From Microbacterium sp. RU1D (GTDB lineage: Bacteria; Actinomycetota; Actinomycetes; Actinomycetales; Microbacteriaceae): DNA of 64,000 bases. Within the stretch, counting starts at the first letter, position 1. The number at the start of each line of letters is the position of its first letter. Below are positions 53,809-62,790 of the stretch, one piece after another. The translations under genes and the position numbers were made by a program. The notes beneath the pieces are model-generated. The model did no database searches. It was given only the letters and a program-made list of their open reading frames with translations, and was not told the DNA's origin. The stretch covers positions 186,001-250,000 of the forward strand of contig NZ_FTPQ01000001.1 of NCBI RefSeq assembly GCF_900156435.1. The letters run 5' to 3'.

Positions 53809-54777
53809 TCAGGACCGCCCGAGGTGCCACCACCGCTGTCGCCGGACGGGTCCGGTCTGCGTGCGGATCGCCGCCGTCGAGCTCCCGTCGACGAGCAGGA
53901 TCACGTCTTCCGCCTCCCACCCGTACTCGGCCCGCAACCGCGCGCCCATCGCCTCGAGCGGATCGGGGGTCGTCAGCTCCGCTCCCCGGGGCACGTCGAG
54001 GGCGCGGGGGTCGAGATCGCGGGCCGCCTGTCGCAGCTGGGCGACGAGCTCGTGCACGCGGTCGGACCCGTAGGCGGCGACCGCCAGATCCCAGTCGCCG
54101 ACGACGACGGCCGCACCGTTGGGGCAAACGATCTCTTCGACGGGCTCACGGCGACCGAAGCGCAGACGGACGGCGGCGGCCCCGACGAGGACCACGGCCA
54201 CACCGCCCAGCACCGTCGCCGGCGCGTACGAGAACCCGACGAGGTACAGCGCCGAGGTCCAGCCCGCGGTGACCCCGACGATCACCCGCGCGACGCAGTA
54301 CAGCGCGAACACCGCGGTGGTCAGGGCGATGAGCCGCACGGGGGCGAAGGGGTCGATGTCGGCACGGAATGCCACCACGGCGCACGCCGCGCAGGCGAGG
54401 GCGAGGGCGAGGGCCTTGACGACGAGCGATCCGGGCAGGGGCACCGTGGCGGTCACGACCGCGACGATCAGAGCCAGCGCCACGACCGCCAGCGAGGTGC
54501 GCAGGGCAGCGCGACCCTCGAGGACGCTCACCGCGACGAGCAGGAGCGAGGGGGCGAGCACCATCGCGACGTCCCCCAGCACCAGACTCAGGATGCCGCC
54601 GCCCGCCGTGTAGATGAAGTACATGGAGCTCGAGCCGACCGCGCTGACACCCGCCACGGCGGCGAAGCGCAGGAACAGGGTGGTGCGGCCGGGCATGCCG
54701 ATGCGGGGCAGCGCGACGAGGAGCACGACCGTCGCGACGGCGGCACTCACCGCCAACAACCCCACCGCGAGCTCCAT
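53809..54777 (-). CDS. Hypothetical membrane protein with soluble C-terminal domain (322 aa)
   Basis: Starts MELAVGLLAVSAAVATVVLL behind a strong ribosome-binding site (aggaggggga), which decides 54777 over 54867. Seven helices fill residues 1-205, then a soluble domain (about 215-300) with VVVGDWDLAVAAYGSDRVHE and LRAEYGWEAEDVILLVDGSS. The helix count and placement resemble membrane diguanylate-cyclase-like proteins with a degenerate GGDEF domain (no GGDEF motif). This is only a resemblance, and the family is not certain. Confidence 0.65.
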   Translation of the reverse strand: MELAVGLLAVSAAVATVVLLVALPRIGMPGRTTLFLRFAAVAGVSAVGSSSMYFIYTAGGGILSLVLGDVAMVLAPSLLLVAVSVLEGRAALRTSLAVVALALIVAVVTATVPLPGSLVVKALALALACAACAVVAFRADIDPFAPVRLIALTTAVFALYCVARVIVGVTAGWTSALYLVGFSYAPATVLGGVAVVLVGAAAVRLRFGRREPVEEIVCPNGAAVVVGDWDLAVAAYGSDRVHELVAQLRQAARDLDPRALDVPRGAELTTPDPLEAMGARLRAEYGWEAEDVILLVDGSSTAAIRTQTGPVRRQRWWHLGRS

Positions 54778-54898
54778 CGACCAGCACCTCCCCCTCCTCA
54801 TTCTGCCGGGTGGGTCCGAGCCCGGCGGCGACGCGCCGGACGCACCCGTAGAGCGGCGATCCGACATCGGCGCGATGGCCGCCGCCTAGGCTCGACGG

Positions 54899-55393
54899 GT
54901 GAACCTGCCCACCTTCCGCCTCGAATCCGTCGACGTCGACGATCCCCGCGCCGTCCGTCTGCGCGGCATCCTGGACGAGGATCTCGACGAGCGCTACCGC
55001 GACGCCGACGCCGACGACACCCCCGAGTTCGCCGCGAAGCGCACCGCCGCCTTGGCCGTGCACCCGGAGCAGATCGTGGCGACCCTGCTCGCGATCGACC
55101 ACGACGACACACCCATCGGTCATGTCATGCTGCGCCGCCTCGGCGACGAGTGGGAACTGAAGCGCTTGATCGTGCGCGACACCGCGCGCAGGCGCGGCGT
55201 CGGGCGCGCGCTGACCGCACAGGTCGTCGACCTCGCCCGTCGTGGCGGGGCGACTCGCGTCATCCTGCAGAGCGGCCGCATGCAGCCGGAATCGCTGTCC
55301 ATGTACGCCGCCTCGGGCTTCACACCCATCCCGGTGTACGAGCCGTATATCGAGACGATGCCGCGCTCGCTCTGCTTCGAGTACGTGTTCTGA
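54899..55393 (+). CDS. GNAT-family N-acetyltransferase
   Basis: 164-aa GNAT protein. Acetyl-CoA binding is shown by LKRLIVRDTARRRGVGRALT (the R-x-x-G-x-G/A loop), followed by a typical beta-5/alpha-4 region (GATRVILQSGRMQPESLSMY) and GFTPIPVYEPYI, as in acetyltransferases of small amines or amino acids. GTG start: TAGGCT (54887-54892) lies 6 bases upstream and no ribosome-binding site is seen, so a leaderless mRNA is likely. Substrate unknown. Confidence 0.9.
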   Translation: MNLPTFRLESVDVDDPRAVRLRGILDEDLDERYRDADADDTPEFAAKRTAALAVHPEQIVATLLAIDHDDTPIGHVMLRRLGDEWELKRLIVRDTARRRGVGRALTAQVVDLARRGGATRVILQSGRMQPESLSMYAASGFTPIPVYEPYIETMPRSLCFEYVF

Positions 55394-55412
55394 GCCGCAC
55401 AGCCCGCCCCTT

Positions 55413-55480
55413 CCCGTCGAGTGTCCACGACGCGCCGCTTCACCTCGGCTGGACGCGGCGTTTCCTGGACACTCGACGGG
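55413..55480. repeat. Long inverted repeat, family 2 copy b
   Basis: cccgtcgagtgtccacgacg (55413) pairs with the block ending ctggacactcgacggg (55480). The outer 16 bases pair perfectly and the inner part (gccgc/gcggc) again. It shares GAGTGTCCA with the copy at 32352 and again lies between convergent 3' ends. Confidence 0.85.
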
Positions 55481-55488
55481 CGGGAGGG

Positions 55489-56304
55489 TCAGGTCCCCAC
55501 GACCCGGAACGCCCCCGTCGCCACCGCCGCGCCGAGCGCCACGGCCACGAGCAGAACAGCTCCGCCGACGGCGACGGCATCCCGAGCCGACAGCGTCGAG
55601 GGGCGCGCCCACGTGCGCTCGACGTCGGCGCCGAAGCCGCGGGCCTCCATCGCCGTCGCGAGCTTCGTGCCACGGCGCACCGCGAAGACGAGCAGCACGA
55701 ACGCCATCGAGAAGAACCGCCGCAGCGCGCCGCGGTCCCCCAGGCCGCGCGCGCGACGCGCGAGCGCCATCGTCCGCCAGTCGTCGACGAAGAGACCCAC
55801 GGTGCGGGCTCCCGCCAGCACTCCCAGCACGAAGCGGCTGGGCAGCTTCGCCACCTGCGCGAGCGCGTCGGCGAGTTCGGTGGGGTCGGTGCGGGCGAAC
55901 AGCAGGATCATCGGCAGCGCCAGCACGATGACGCGAAGCAGCACCGCGAGACTCAGGACGATCGAGCCGTCGCTGACGGTGGCGAAGAGGAAGGCGCCGT
56001 ACACAGTTCCTTCTGGGCGGGCGTAGAGCAGCATGCTGATCGCCGCGACGGGGGCGAACACCAGCACGGGCACGAGCCGCCGGAGCACGACCGCGTACGA
56101 CAGCCCGGTCAGCGGCACGCACAGCAGCTCGAGCACGAGGGCGGTGCTCGCGCTCACCGCGTCGAGCGTCGCGAGAAGCGGCACGGCCAGCACGAGCGCG
56201 ACCAGCACCTTGGCGACCGGGTTGACCGCGTCGAGCCAGACCGCACGCGGATGCGTCGGCATCCCGGCCTCGACCCGGCCCGCCGGGGCGCTCCCGCCGC
56301 TCAC
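55489..56304 (-). CDS. ykoC: ECF transporter T component YkoC (thiamine precursor)
   Basis: 271-aa transmembrane coupling subunit of the ykoEDC importer. Helices such as VAKVLVALVLAVPLLATLDA and LRVIVLALPMILLFARTDP, and the coupling motif AKLPSRFVLGVLAGART-x-x-MALARRARGLG (A-R-G type), identify an EcfT. The GTG start overlaps the ykoD stop by four bases. Last gene of the TPP-controlled operon. Confidence 0.9.
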   Translation of the reverse strand: MSGGSAPAGRVEAGMPTHPRAVWLDAVNPVAKVLVALVLAVPLLATLDAVSASTALVLELLCVPLTGLSYAVVLRRLVPVLVFAPVAAISMLLYARPEGTVYGAFLFATVSDGSIVLSLAVLLRVIVLALPMILLFARTDPTELADALAQVAKLPSRFVLGVLAGARTVGLFVDDWRTMALARRARGLGDRGALRRFFSMAFVLLVFAVRRGTKLATAMEARGFGADVERTWARPSTLSARDAVAVGGAVLLVAVALGAAVATGAFRVVGT

Positions 56305-57749
56305 GCGGCGTCACCCATGACCACGCGGTGCTGGCCGAGATGACGCACCACGTCGGCGTCGTGCGTGACGGCGACGATCGTGCGTCCGCGCGCGATCTCG
56401 CGCTGCAGCAGCGCGACGAGCTCGCTCCAGCCCCGGCGGTCCTGGCCGAACGTCGGCTCGTCGAGCACGATGACCTCGGGAGAGGCCGCGAGCACCGTCG
56501 CCACCGACAGGCGGCGCTTCTGCCCGCCCGACAGCGTGAAGGGGTTGGCGAGCGCGAGGGATGCCAGATCCAACCGCTCCAGCAGCTCGTCGACGATCGC
56601 GTCGACCTCCGCGGCCGACCGCTTGAGCGCGCGCGGAGCAACGGCGAGTTCGTCGCGCAGGGTCGGTGCGAGGAACTGGTGCTCGGGCTCCTGGAAGACC
56701 GTGCCGATGCGCGTCAGCAGCTCCCTCGACCGCCACCGCGACGGGCGCGTGATCCCGCGCGCGGCGAGGGGTGCCGCGGCCGTCACCTCGCCGGCGAGTT
56801 CGGGCAGCAGGCCCGCGAGCGTCAGCGCGAGTGTCGACTTCCCGGCACCGTTGGGTCCAGTGACCACCGTGCCCGCTCCGGTGGGGATCGCGACCTCGAG
56901 CCCGGATGCCACGACCGTGCGCTTCTCGCGCCCGATCGACAGCGCACGCGTCGAGAGCGCGGCATCCACCCCTCCCGCCGCGGGGAGCACGGGCAGGTCG
57001 ACCGGACGTCCCGGTACCCACACCCCCGCTGCGGCGAGCGCATCGCCGTGCTCGGCGAAGACGCGGTCGGGCGGGCCGTCGGCCAGCACACCACCGCCCG
57101 GGGCGAGCACCACCACGCGCGTCATGAGGTCGGCCCACACGGCGGTGCGATGCTCGATGAGCACGAGGGTCGTCCCCTCCTGCGTCACCACCCGCTCGAC
57201 GGCGGTGCGCACCTCGGCGACGCCCACCGGGTCGAGGTTGGCCGTGGGCTCGTCGAGCAGCAGCAGTCCGGGGCGCATCGCGAGCACGCCGGCGAGCGCC
57301 AGGCGCTGCTTCTGGCCACCCGAGAGCGCCTTCGTCGGCCGGTCGGGGGGCACGGCGAGCCCCACGGATGCCACCGCTTCGGCCACCCGTGACGGGATCT
57401 CGGCCGCGGGCACGCCCAGGTTCTCGCAGCCGAAGGCGACGTCGTCGCCGACCTTCGACAGGACGATCCCCGCCTCGGGGTCCTGCAGCACGAGCCCGAT
57501 GCGGCCGCGCTGGGCCTCGGGCTGCTGCCCGTCGACGAGGATGCGCCCGGTCGCCTCGCCCTCGTCACTGCCGCCGAGGAGTCCGGCGAGGCCCGCGAGC
57601 AACGTCGACTTGCCGGCGCCCGAGGCTCCGAGCAGGAGCACCCGCTCTCCCGGCTCGATGCGCAGCTCGACCTCGCGCGTCGCGGGCAGCCGGCGACCGG
57701 CGTAGCGCCAGCCCCATCCCTCGACGTCGACGCGTGCGGGATGCGCCAT
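56301..57749 (-). CDS. ykoD: Double ECF ATPase YkoD
   Basis: 482-aa protein with two ABC ATPase domains: first (about 10-230) with Walker A LLGASGAGKSTLL, signature LSGGQKQRLALAG and LLLDEPTANLDP; second (about 265-480) with VTGPNGAGKSTLAL, LSGGQKRRLSVAT and VIVLDEPTFGQD. Fused EcfA1-EcfA2 is the YkoD hallmark. The ATG at 57749 overlaps the ykoE stop (ATGA), so the upstream 260 open codons are shadow of ykoE. Confidence 0.94.
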   Translation of the reverse strand: MAHPARVDVEGWGWRYAGRRLPATREVELRIEPGERVLLLGASGAGKSTLLAGLAGLLGGSDEGEATGRILVDGQQPEAQRGRIGLVLQDPEAGIVLSKVGDDVAFGCENLGVPAAEIPSRVAEAVASVGLAVPPDRPTKALSGGQKQRLALAGVLAMRPGLLLLDEPTANLDPVGVAEVRTAVERVVTQEGTTLVLIEHRTAVWADLMTRVVVLAPGGGVLADGPPDRVFAEHGDALAAAGVWVPGRPVDLPVLPAAGGVDAALSTRALSIGREKRTVVASGLEVAIPTGAGTVVTGPNGAGKSTLALTLAGLLPELAGEVTAAAPLAARGITRPSRWRSRELLTRIGTVFQEPEHQFLAPTLRDELAVAPRALKRSAAEVDAIVDELLERLDLASLALANPFTLSGGQKRRLSVATVLAASPEVIVLDEPTFGQDRRGWSELVALLQREIARGRTIVAVTHDADVVRHLGQHRVVMGDAA

Positions 57750-58387
57750 CAGACGTCGCGGCGTGCTTCCCGCCCGGCGGCGAATCGGCTCAGGGCGCCC
57801 GTGGCGGCGAGCGCGCGCACGAGGAACCAGCCCACCACTCCCGCGAGCAGGGCGCCCGAGACCACGAGCGTGCCGAGGTAGATGAGGTTGAACTCGAGCG
57901 ACTTGACGATGTTCGGCGTCAGGAACAGCTCCAGCAGCCACGCGCCGATGCCCGCACCGGCGCCGGCGAGCATCGCGACGGGGAGCGTGAAGCGCAGGTA
58001 CAGGAAGGCGAGGAAGATCAGCTCCGCGCCGAGGCCCTGCGCCAGGCCGGAGAAGATGGTCGTGATACCCCAGACGTTGCCGATGAGGGCCGAGACGACG
58101 GCCGCGATGAGCTCGACGAGCAGCGCGGCACCCGGCTTGCGGATGATGAGTCCGCCGACGACGCCGCCGAGGAGCCAGATGCCCACCGCGATGCCGCCGA
58201 GGCCGGGGGTCACGGCATCCATGGCTCCGAACCAGATGCCGCCGACGGTGTTCCAGCCCCAGAAGATGAGGCCGATGGCGACGCCGAGGACGGCGGCGAC
58301 GACGATGTCGACGACCCGCCAGCGGAAACGGTCGGCGGTGAGCGCGGCCGAAGCGGGGGCCGTGCGGGCAGACGTGGACGTGTGCAT
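57749..58387 (-). CDS. ykoE: ECF transporter S component YkoE (HMP/thiamine)
   Basis: 212-aa substrate-binding membrane subunit. FRWRVVDIVVAAVLGVAIGL, FWGWNTVGGIWFGAMDAVTP and GLAQGLGAELIFLAFLYLRF are typical of the YkoE family, which imports hydroxymethylpyrimidine or thiamine. The start at 58387 (MHTSTSARTAPASAALTADR) is used rather than 58411, which lies inside the riboswitch. The Shine-Dalgarno agggaggag is part of the 3' end of the TPP aptamer. Confidence 0.92.
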   Translation of the reverse strand: MHTSTSARTAPASAALTADRFRWRVVDIVVAAVLGVAIGLIFWGWNTVGGIWFGAMDAVTPGLGGIAVGIWLLGGVVGGLIIRKPGAALLVELIAAVVSALIGNVWGITTIFSGLAQGLGAELIFLAFLYLRFTLPVAMLAGAGAGIGAWLLELFLTPNIVKSLEFNLIYLGTLVVSGALLAGVVGWFLVRALAATGALSRFAAGREARRDV

Positions 58388-58392
58388 GTGAT

Positions 58393-58484
58393 CTCCTCCC
58401 TGCGCCGGCATGATCCGGATCAGGTTCGACGGTCGAAGCGTGGATTCGCTTCCTCTCAGCCCGGCTCACCGGACTCCCGTGGTT
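58393..58484 (-). ncRNA. TPP (THI-box) riboswitch
   Basis: On the minus strand the leader reads acgggagtccggtg, gccgggctgagagg, then gaacctgatccggatcatgc and cggcgcagggag. CTGAGA and CCTGATC-GGAT-ATGCCGGCG are the invariant TPP-binding parts. The 3' end runs into the ykoE ribosome-binding site 6-10 bases before the ATG, so control of translation initiation by TPP is likely; no separate terminator is seen. Confidence 0.95.
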
Positions 58485-58526
58485 GTGCTGAAGAGTATAG
58501 ACAGGCGACCGGGGTAGCGTGGGCGG

Positions 58527-60110
58527 GTGCACGAGCAGATCCCGGCCACGAGGCGCGCGCCGCGCGATCCGGCCGAGGCCTCGCTCGAGAACACGACGGA
58601 TGCCGAGATGTCGGCGCCCGACGAAGACGGTGCGGGCGCGGGTGCGGGCGGAGCCGTGACGGCTCCCGCCGGAACCGCCTCCGGCACCGGCGCACCGTCA
58701 TCCGCGCCGGCACCCGGCAGCGGGGATGCGCCGTCCGCGCCCCGCCCCGGCGCCGACGCTCCGGCATCTACCCCCGCGCCCACCGGCGCGCTCGCGTGGG
58801 TCGATCCGGGCGAGGCGTCGGCTCCGCGGCCGTCACCGACCTTCATCGTGTCGGGAACGACGAGCAGGCAGGCCGATCTGCTCTCCGGCGCGCGCCGCCG
58901 TCGACTCCGGCCCGCGACCGTCATCCCTCCGGTGCTGCTGGTGCTCATCCTCGCCGCGTACGTCGCGACGACCCTGCTGTGGCCGCTGAACGCCGTGCGG
59001 CCCACCACCCGCGCGGTCGCCCTGCAACCCGCGTCGGCGCCCGCGGCCCAACCGGCGTGGCCCGCCGAGGGCGAGGCGGCGATCGCGATCGACGGTGTTC
59101 CCGGAACCCTGTCGTCGTCGGCCAGCGCACCCGAGTCGATCGCGAGCATCACGAAAGTGGTCACCGCGCTCGTCGTGCTCGACCGGCTGCCGCTCGCGCC
59201 CGGCGAGCAGGGCAAGAGCTACGCCTTCACCCAGGCCGACAGCGCCGACTACTGGCAGTACCGCGCGCGTGGCGAGTCCTCGCTCGACGTGCCCGTCGAC
59301 GGCAGTCTCACCCAGCTGCAGATGCTCCAGGGCATGCTCATCGCCTCCGCCAACAACTACGCCCAGCGGTTGGCATCCGACCTCTTCGGCACGGATGCCG
59401 CATTCTCGGCCGCCGCGAACGCGTACCTGGCCGAGCGCGGCATCGAGGGCATCACGATCGTCAATCCCACGGGGATCGAAGCGGGCAACACCGCCACACC
59501 GGCGGCGCTCATCGCCCTCGCCGAGCGGGCCTTGGCCAATCCCGTGATCGCCGAGATCGTGCGCACCCCCGAGCTGACTCTCCCCGGGGCGGGCACGTTC
59601 CGCAACGGCAACGCGCTCCTCGGCGACCCGGGGGTGGTGGGCGTGAAGACCGGCACCCTCGACGCCTGGAACCTGCTGACCGCCAAGGACATCACCGTGG
59701 GCGGCGCGACCGTGCGGGCCTACGCGGCGGTGCTCGGCCAGCCCGGCCCCGACACCCGGAATGAGGCGACGCGAGACCTCTTCACACAGCTCGAGGAGGA
59801 GCTGCAGCCGAGTCCGTCGGTCACCGCGGGGACCGTGGTCGGCAAGGTCGAGACGCTCTGGAGCGACGACATCGACCTCGTCAGCGCATCGGACGCCACC
59901 GTCGTGCTGTGGAACGGCGCCACCGCGCAGACGTCCACCCGCTTCGACCTCGGCGACGCGCGCGAACCGGGCGAGACGGTCGGCACCCTGACCGCCACCG
60001 GTCCGGTCGACGCGGCCACCGTCGACGTGCAGCTCGCGGACGAGATCGAGCCACCGAGCCCCTGGTGGCGGCTGACGCATCCGCTCGACCTGTTCGGGGT
60101 GAACAACTGA
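58527..60110 (+). CDS. D-alanyl-D-alanine carboxypeptidase (S11, DacC-like)
   Basis: 527-aa penicillin-binding carboxypeptidase trimming peptidoglycan stem peptides. A cytoplasmic Ala/Pro/Gly-rich region (1-125) precedes a single helix (VIPPVLLVLILAAYVATTLL, about 133-153); the external domain has S207-I-T-K210, S274-A-N276 and K374-T-G376, i.e. all three active-site motifs, and a C-terminal beta domain (about 430-527). GTG start: TAGCGT at 58515-58520 lies 6 bases upstream, consistent with a leaderless mRNA. Followed after 3 bases by a GntR regulator. Confidence 0.9.
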   Translation: MHEQIPATRRAPRDPAEASLENTTDAEMSAPDEDGAGAGAGGAVTAPAGTASGTGAPSSAPAPGSGDAPSAPRPGADAPASTPAPTGALAWVDPGEASAPRPSPTFIVSGTTSRQADLLSGARRRRLRPATVIPPVLLVLILAAYVATTLLWPLNAVRPTTRAVALQPASAPAAQPAWPAEGEAAIAIDGVPGTLSSSASAPESIASITKVVTALVVLDRLPLAPGEQGKSYAFTQADSADYWQYRARGESSLDVPVDGSLTQLQMLQGMLIASANNYAQRLASDLFGTDAAFSAAANAYLAERGIEGITIVNPTGIEAGNTATPAALIALAERALANPVIAEIVRTPELTLPGAGTFRNGNALLGDPGVVGVKTGTLDAWNLLTAKDITVGGATVRAYAAVLGQPGPDTRNEATRDLFTQLEEELQPSPSVTAGTVVGKVETLWSDDIDLVSASDATVVLWNGATAQTSTRFDLGDAREPGETVGTLTATGPVDAATVDVQLADEIEPPSPWWRLTHPLDLFGVNN

Positions 60111-60113
60111 CCC

Positions 60114-60470
60114 ATGAAGTTCTCCCTGGATGCCGCTTCGCCCACCCCGCCGTACGAGCAGGTACGCGCGCAGGTGATCGCCGCTATCGACGACGGCTCT
60201 CTCGTCGCGGGGACGCGTCTGCCCCCGGTCCGCACCCTGGCCGCTGAGCTGAACCTCGCCGCCAACACGGTCGCCCGGGCCTACAAGGAGCTCGAGGAGG
60301 CCGGCTACGTCGAGACGCGCGGCCGGGCCGGCACGATCGTGCGGGGCGGCGATGCGGCGGCGTCGCGCGCTGCCCAGGCGGCGAAGACGTATGTCGACAC
60401 GGTGCGGAGCCTCGGGGTTTCCTCGGCGGACGCGGTGGCGCTGGTGCGCGCGGCGTTCGGGGAGGGCTGA
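60114..60470 (+). CDS. YtrA-type GntR regulator
   Basis: 118-aa regulator with only a GntR winged helix (PPYEQVRAQVIAAIDDGSLV, LPPVRTLAAELNLAANTVAR then AYKELEEAGYVETRGRAGT) and a short helical tail, the YtrA subfamily layout. It starts 3 bases after the carboxypeptidase stop with no ribosome-binding site of its own, so it is probably translationally coupled to it. YtrA regulators often control cell-envelope or ABC-transporter genes, which fits the neighbour. Confidence 0.88.
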   Translation: MKFSLDAASPTPPYEQVRAQVIAAIDDGSLVAGTRLPPVRTLAAELNLAANTVARAYKELEEAGYVETRGRAGTIVRGGDAAASRAAQAAKTYVDTVRSLGVSSADAVALVRAAFGEG

Positions 60471-60477
60471 GCGCGAG

Positions 60478-60770
60478 GAGTGCGGGACGGGCCGAGCGCG
60501 CGGCGTAGGGCGCGTACGAGCGCGCGGCGTGCGGAGCGTACGAGCGCGCGGCGGCCGGGGCGGGCCGAGTGCGGGGCGGGACGGGCCGAGCGCGCTGCGT
60601 AGGGCGCGTACGAGCGCGCGACGTGCGGAGCGTACGAGCGCGCGGCGGCCGGGGCGGGCCGAGTGCGGGGCTGGACGGGCCGAGCGCGCTGCGTGGGGCG
60701 CGTACGGGCGCGCGACGTGCGGAGCGTACGAGCGCGCGGCGGCCGGGGCGGGCCGAGTGCGGGGCGGGAC
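60478..60770. repeat. 94-bp GC-rich tandem repeat (about three copies)
   Basis: Units begin gagtgcggg at 60478, 60567, 60661 and (partial) 60755; within each, gcgtacgagcgcgcg occurs twice as a subrepeat. The stretch 60471-60965 holds no credible gene: the open frames on both strands only reflect the repeat. The remainder (60780-60950) is unique and ends in the promoter of the DUF222 gene. Confidence 0.85.
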
Positions 60771-60965
60771 GTCCACACGACGCGACGGGTGGTTCACCCG
60801 GAGGCGTCACGCAACGCCGGTCTCGGCGCGTCGCGAGAAAGTCGACCGAGGCCCGGCGGAGCCGAGCGATCCACCCCTCCTCCCCAGACTCCGGATGCGA
60901 GGATCTATCCACAGAAGGCGCCTCTGACCGGGGGTAATGTCGGAGGTCGGCGATAGCATGCACAC

Positions 60966-62489
60966 ATGCACGATGCGACTTCCCCCTCGACCCCGGACAG
61001 CCCGACGCGGCCCCTGTCCGCGGTGCGAGACGAGGTCGTGCGCACGGGAAGGGTCCTGGCCGCCGCAGAGGTCGCCCGCGCCCGTGCTCTCGCCGAGGCC
61101 GGACACCTCGCCCTCGACGTGATGGCCGGCCAGCGCACTTCTGCGCGCACGGCCGAGTTGGCATTGCGCGAGGTGGCGTCCGAACTCGCGGCGGCCGAGA
61201 ATCTCTCCGATCGGTCGCTGCAACGCCAGATCACCCGCGCGATGTCCCTGGTCGACGACTACCCCTCTACGCTCGCCGCGTGGGAGGCGGGCACGATCAG
61301 CCGCACGCACGCGCACGTCATCGCCGACGTCGGGCAGGCACTCCCGGGCGCCGTGCGCGCCGATCTCGACCAGCTCGCCGTGACTCACGCGCCCGGGCTC
61401 AGCCCCGGCCGCCTGCGCTCCCGCCTCGCTGTTCTGGCGGAACGTCTCCACCCCACGACCCTCACCGAACGCCACCAGCGCGGCCGCGACACCCGCTGCG
61501 TGCGCATCGTCACCGGCGTCGACGGCATGTCCGACCTCGTCGCAACGCTCCCCACCGTCCTGGCCGTGGGCATCTACGACCGGCTGACCCAGCAAGCCCG
61601 CGCCGTCATCGACCACCGGGCGGGATCGGCTCTCGGTCTCGCCGATCCGGCTGACGACGACCGCGCTCACGTGCATCCGTGCGGTGGTGGCGCAGGCATC
61701 GCCGCTCTCGACGGGGCTCCTCGGGCGGCCGCGGTGGGCGGCGGGGCGGGCTCAGCCGCCGGCGCCGCGACCCCGGTCGGCGGCGCCACACGAAGCGGCG
61801 CCATCGCGCCCGCGCCGACGGTCGTCACGGACGAGCGCACCACGGCGCAGCTGCGCGCCGACATCTTCGCCGACCTCCTCCTCACCGCGGCCCCCGGCGC
61901 CGACCCCACCCGCACGGATGATGGACCGGGAACCCTCGGCGCCATCCGCGCGCGCGTGCAGGTCGTGGTGCCCGCGCTCAGCATCCTCGACCCGCACAGC
62001 GAGAACTTCGACCCCGCCGACCTGGTCGGGCACGGTCCCATCGATGCGCGCACGGCCCGCGATCTCGCGGAGTCCACCACCACCCCGTGGGACCGCGTCG
62101 TCACGCACCCCGTCACCGGTGCCGTGCTCCACACCGATACTTACCACCGCACATCCGCGATCGATCGCCACCTCCGCGCGCGCGACCGGCACTGCCGCTG
62201 GCCGGGTTGCGTCGTGCCCGCCGTCCGCTGCGAAGTCGACCACACCGTCGATCACGCTCAAGGCGGCCCTACCACCGTCACCAACCTCGCCCATCTGTGC
62301 CAGCGTCACCACACGCAGAAGCAATTCACGCGCTGGAAGGTGCGACAACTCCCCGGCGGAGTCCTCGAGTGGACCTCGCCGACCGGCCGCACCTACACCG
62401 ACGAACCGCTGCCCTACTCCCCCGCGGTCCGTTTCCTGCCCGACGATCCCGCGCCACCCGATCCGCAGGAAGGTCTCGCGCCGTTCTGA
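60966..62489 (+). CDS. DUF222 / HNH endonuclease domain protein (507 aa)
   Basis: N-terminal DUF222 helical region (about 15-330, broken by an Ala/Gly-rich insert at about 235-285) and a C-terminal HNH domain: RDRHCRWPGC, RCEVDHTVDHAQGG, NLAHLCQRHHTQKQ (about 400-450). His-Asn-His and the zinc-type Cys residues are intact. Such 13E12-like proteins are multicopy in actinobacteria and of unknown role, sometimes linked to repeats. TAGCAT at 60954-60959 lies 6 bases before the ATG (leaderless type). It is flanked on both sides by tandem repeats. Confidence 0.9.
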   Translation: MHDATSPSTPDSPTRPLSAVRDEVVRTGRVLAAAEVARARALAEAGHLALDVMAGQRTSARTAELALREVASELAAAENLSDRSLQRQITRAMSLVDDYPSTLAAWEAGTISRTHAHVIADVGQALPGAVRADLDQLAVTHAPGLSPGRLRSRLAVLAERLHPTTLTERHQRGRDTRCVRIVTGVDGMSDLVATLPTVLAVGIYDRLTQQARAVIDHRAGSALGLADPADDDRAHVHPCGGGAGIAALDGAPRAAAVGGGAGSAAGAATPVGGATRSGAIAPAPTVVTDERTTAQLRADIFADLLLTAAPGADPTRTDDGPGTLGAIRARVQVVVPALSILDPHSENFDPADLVGHGPIDARTARDLAESTTTPWDRVVTHPVTGAVLHTDTYHRTSAIDRHLRARDRHCRWPGCVVPAVRCEVDHTVDHAQGGPTTVTNLAHLCQRHHTQKQFTRWKVRQLPGGVLEWTSPTGRTYTDEPLPYSPAVRFLPDDPAPPDPQEGLAPF

Positions 62490-62790
62490 CCTCCGCATTC
62501 GTCGCCCGGCGACAACGCCGCCCGGTCGTGGAGCGCAGCAGCGCGCCCGATGACCGGACCCGCGTCATCGCTGCCGCGGTCGCCGTGATATCGATCCGAC
62601 CACCCTCGTGAGACCACGGGCTCCTTTCGCGCCGGCCGAAATGCGCGCGTCGCCGACACCGCAAGAGCACGAGTCTTCGCGCGCGCCATCTCTCGCCCCG
62701 TGTCGGATGCCACCCCCTTGTGCCTCGCTCACGGCGTGAATCCGCCGCATTCTGACCGGCCCGACCCGACACGTTCCCACCCGACTCCCC
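62490..62790. other. Gap before the G-rich repeat
   Basis: No gene, RNA or clear hairpin seen. Open frames here are continuations of the repeat frames. Confidence 0.5.

Noticed and set aside
53809..54777. Diguanylate cyclase
   Set aside because: The soluble domain lacks GGDEF and other catalytic residues; only a loose layout resemblance exists.
60352..60937. Arg/Ala-rich ORFs in the 94-bp repeat region on both strands
   Set aside because: They only mirror the GC-rich repeat and have no recognisable domain or start signal.
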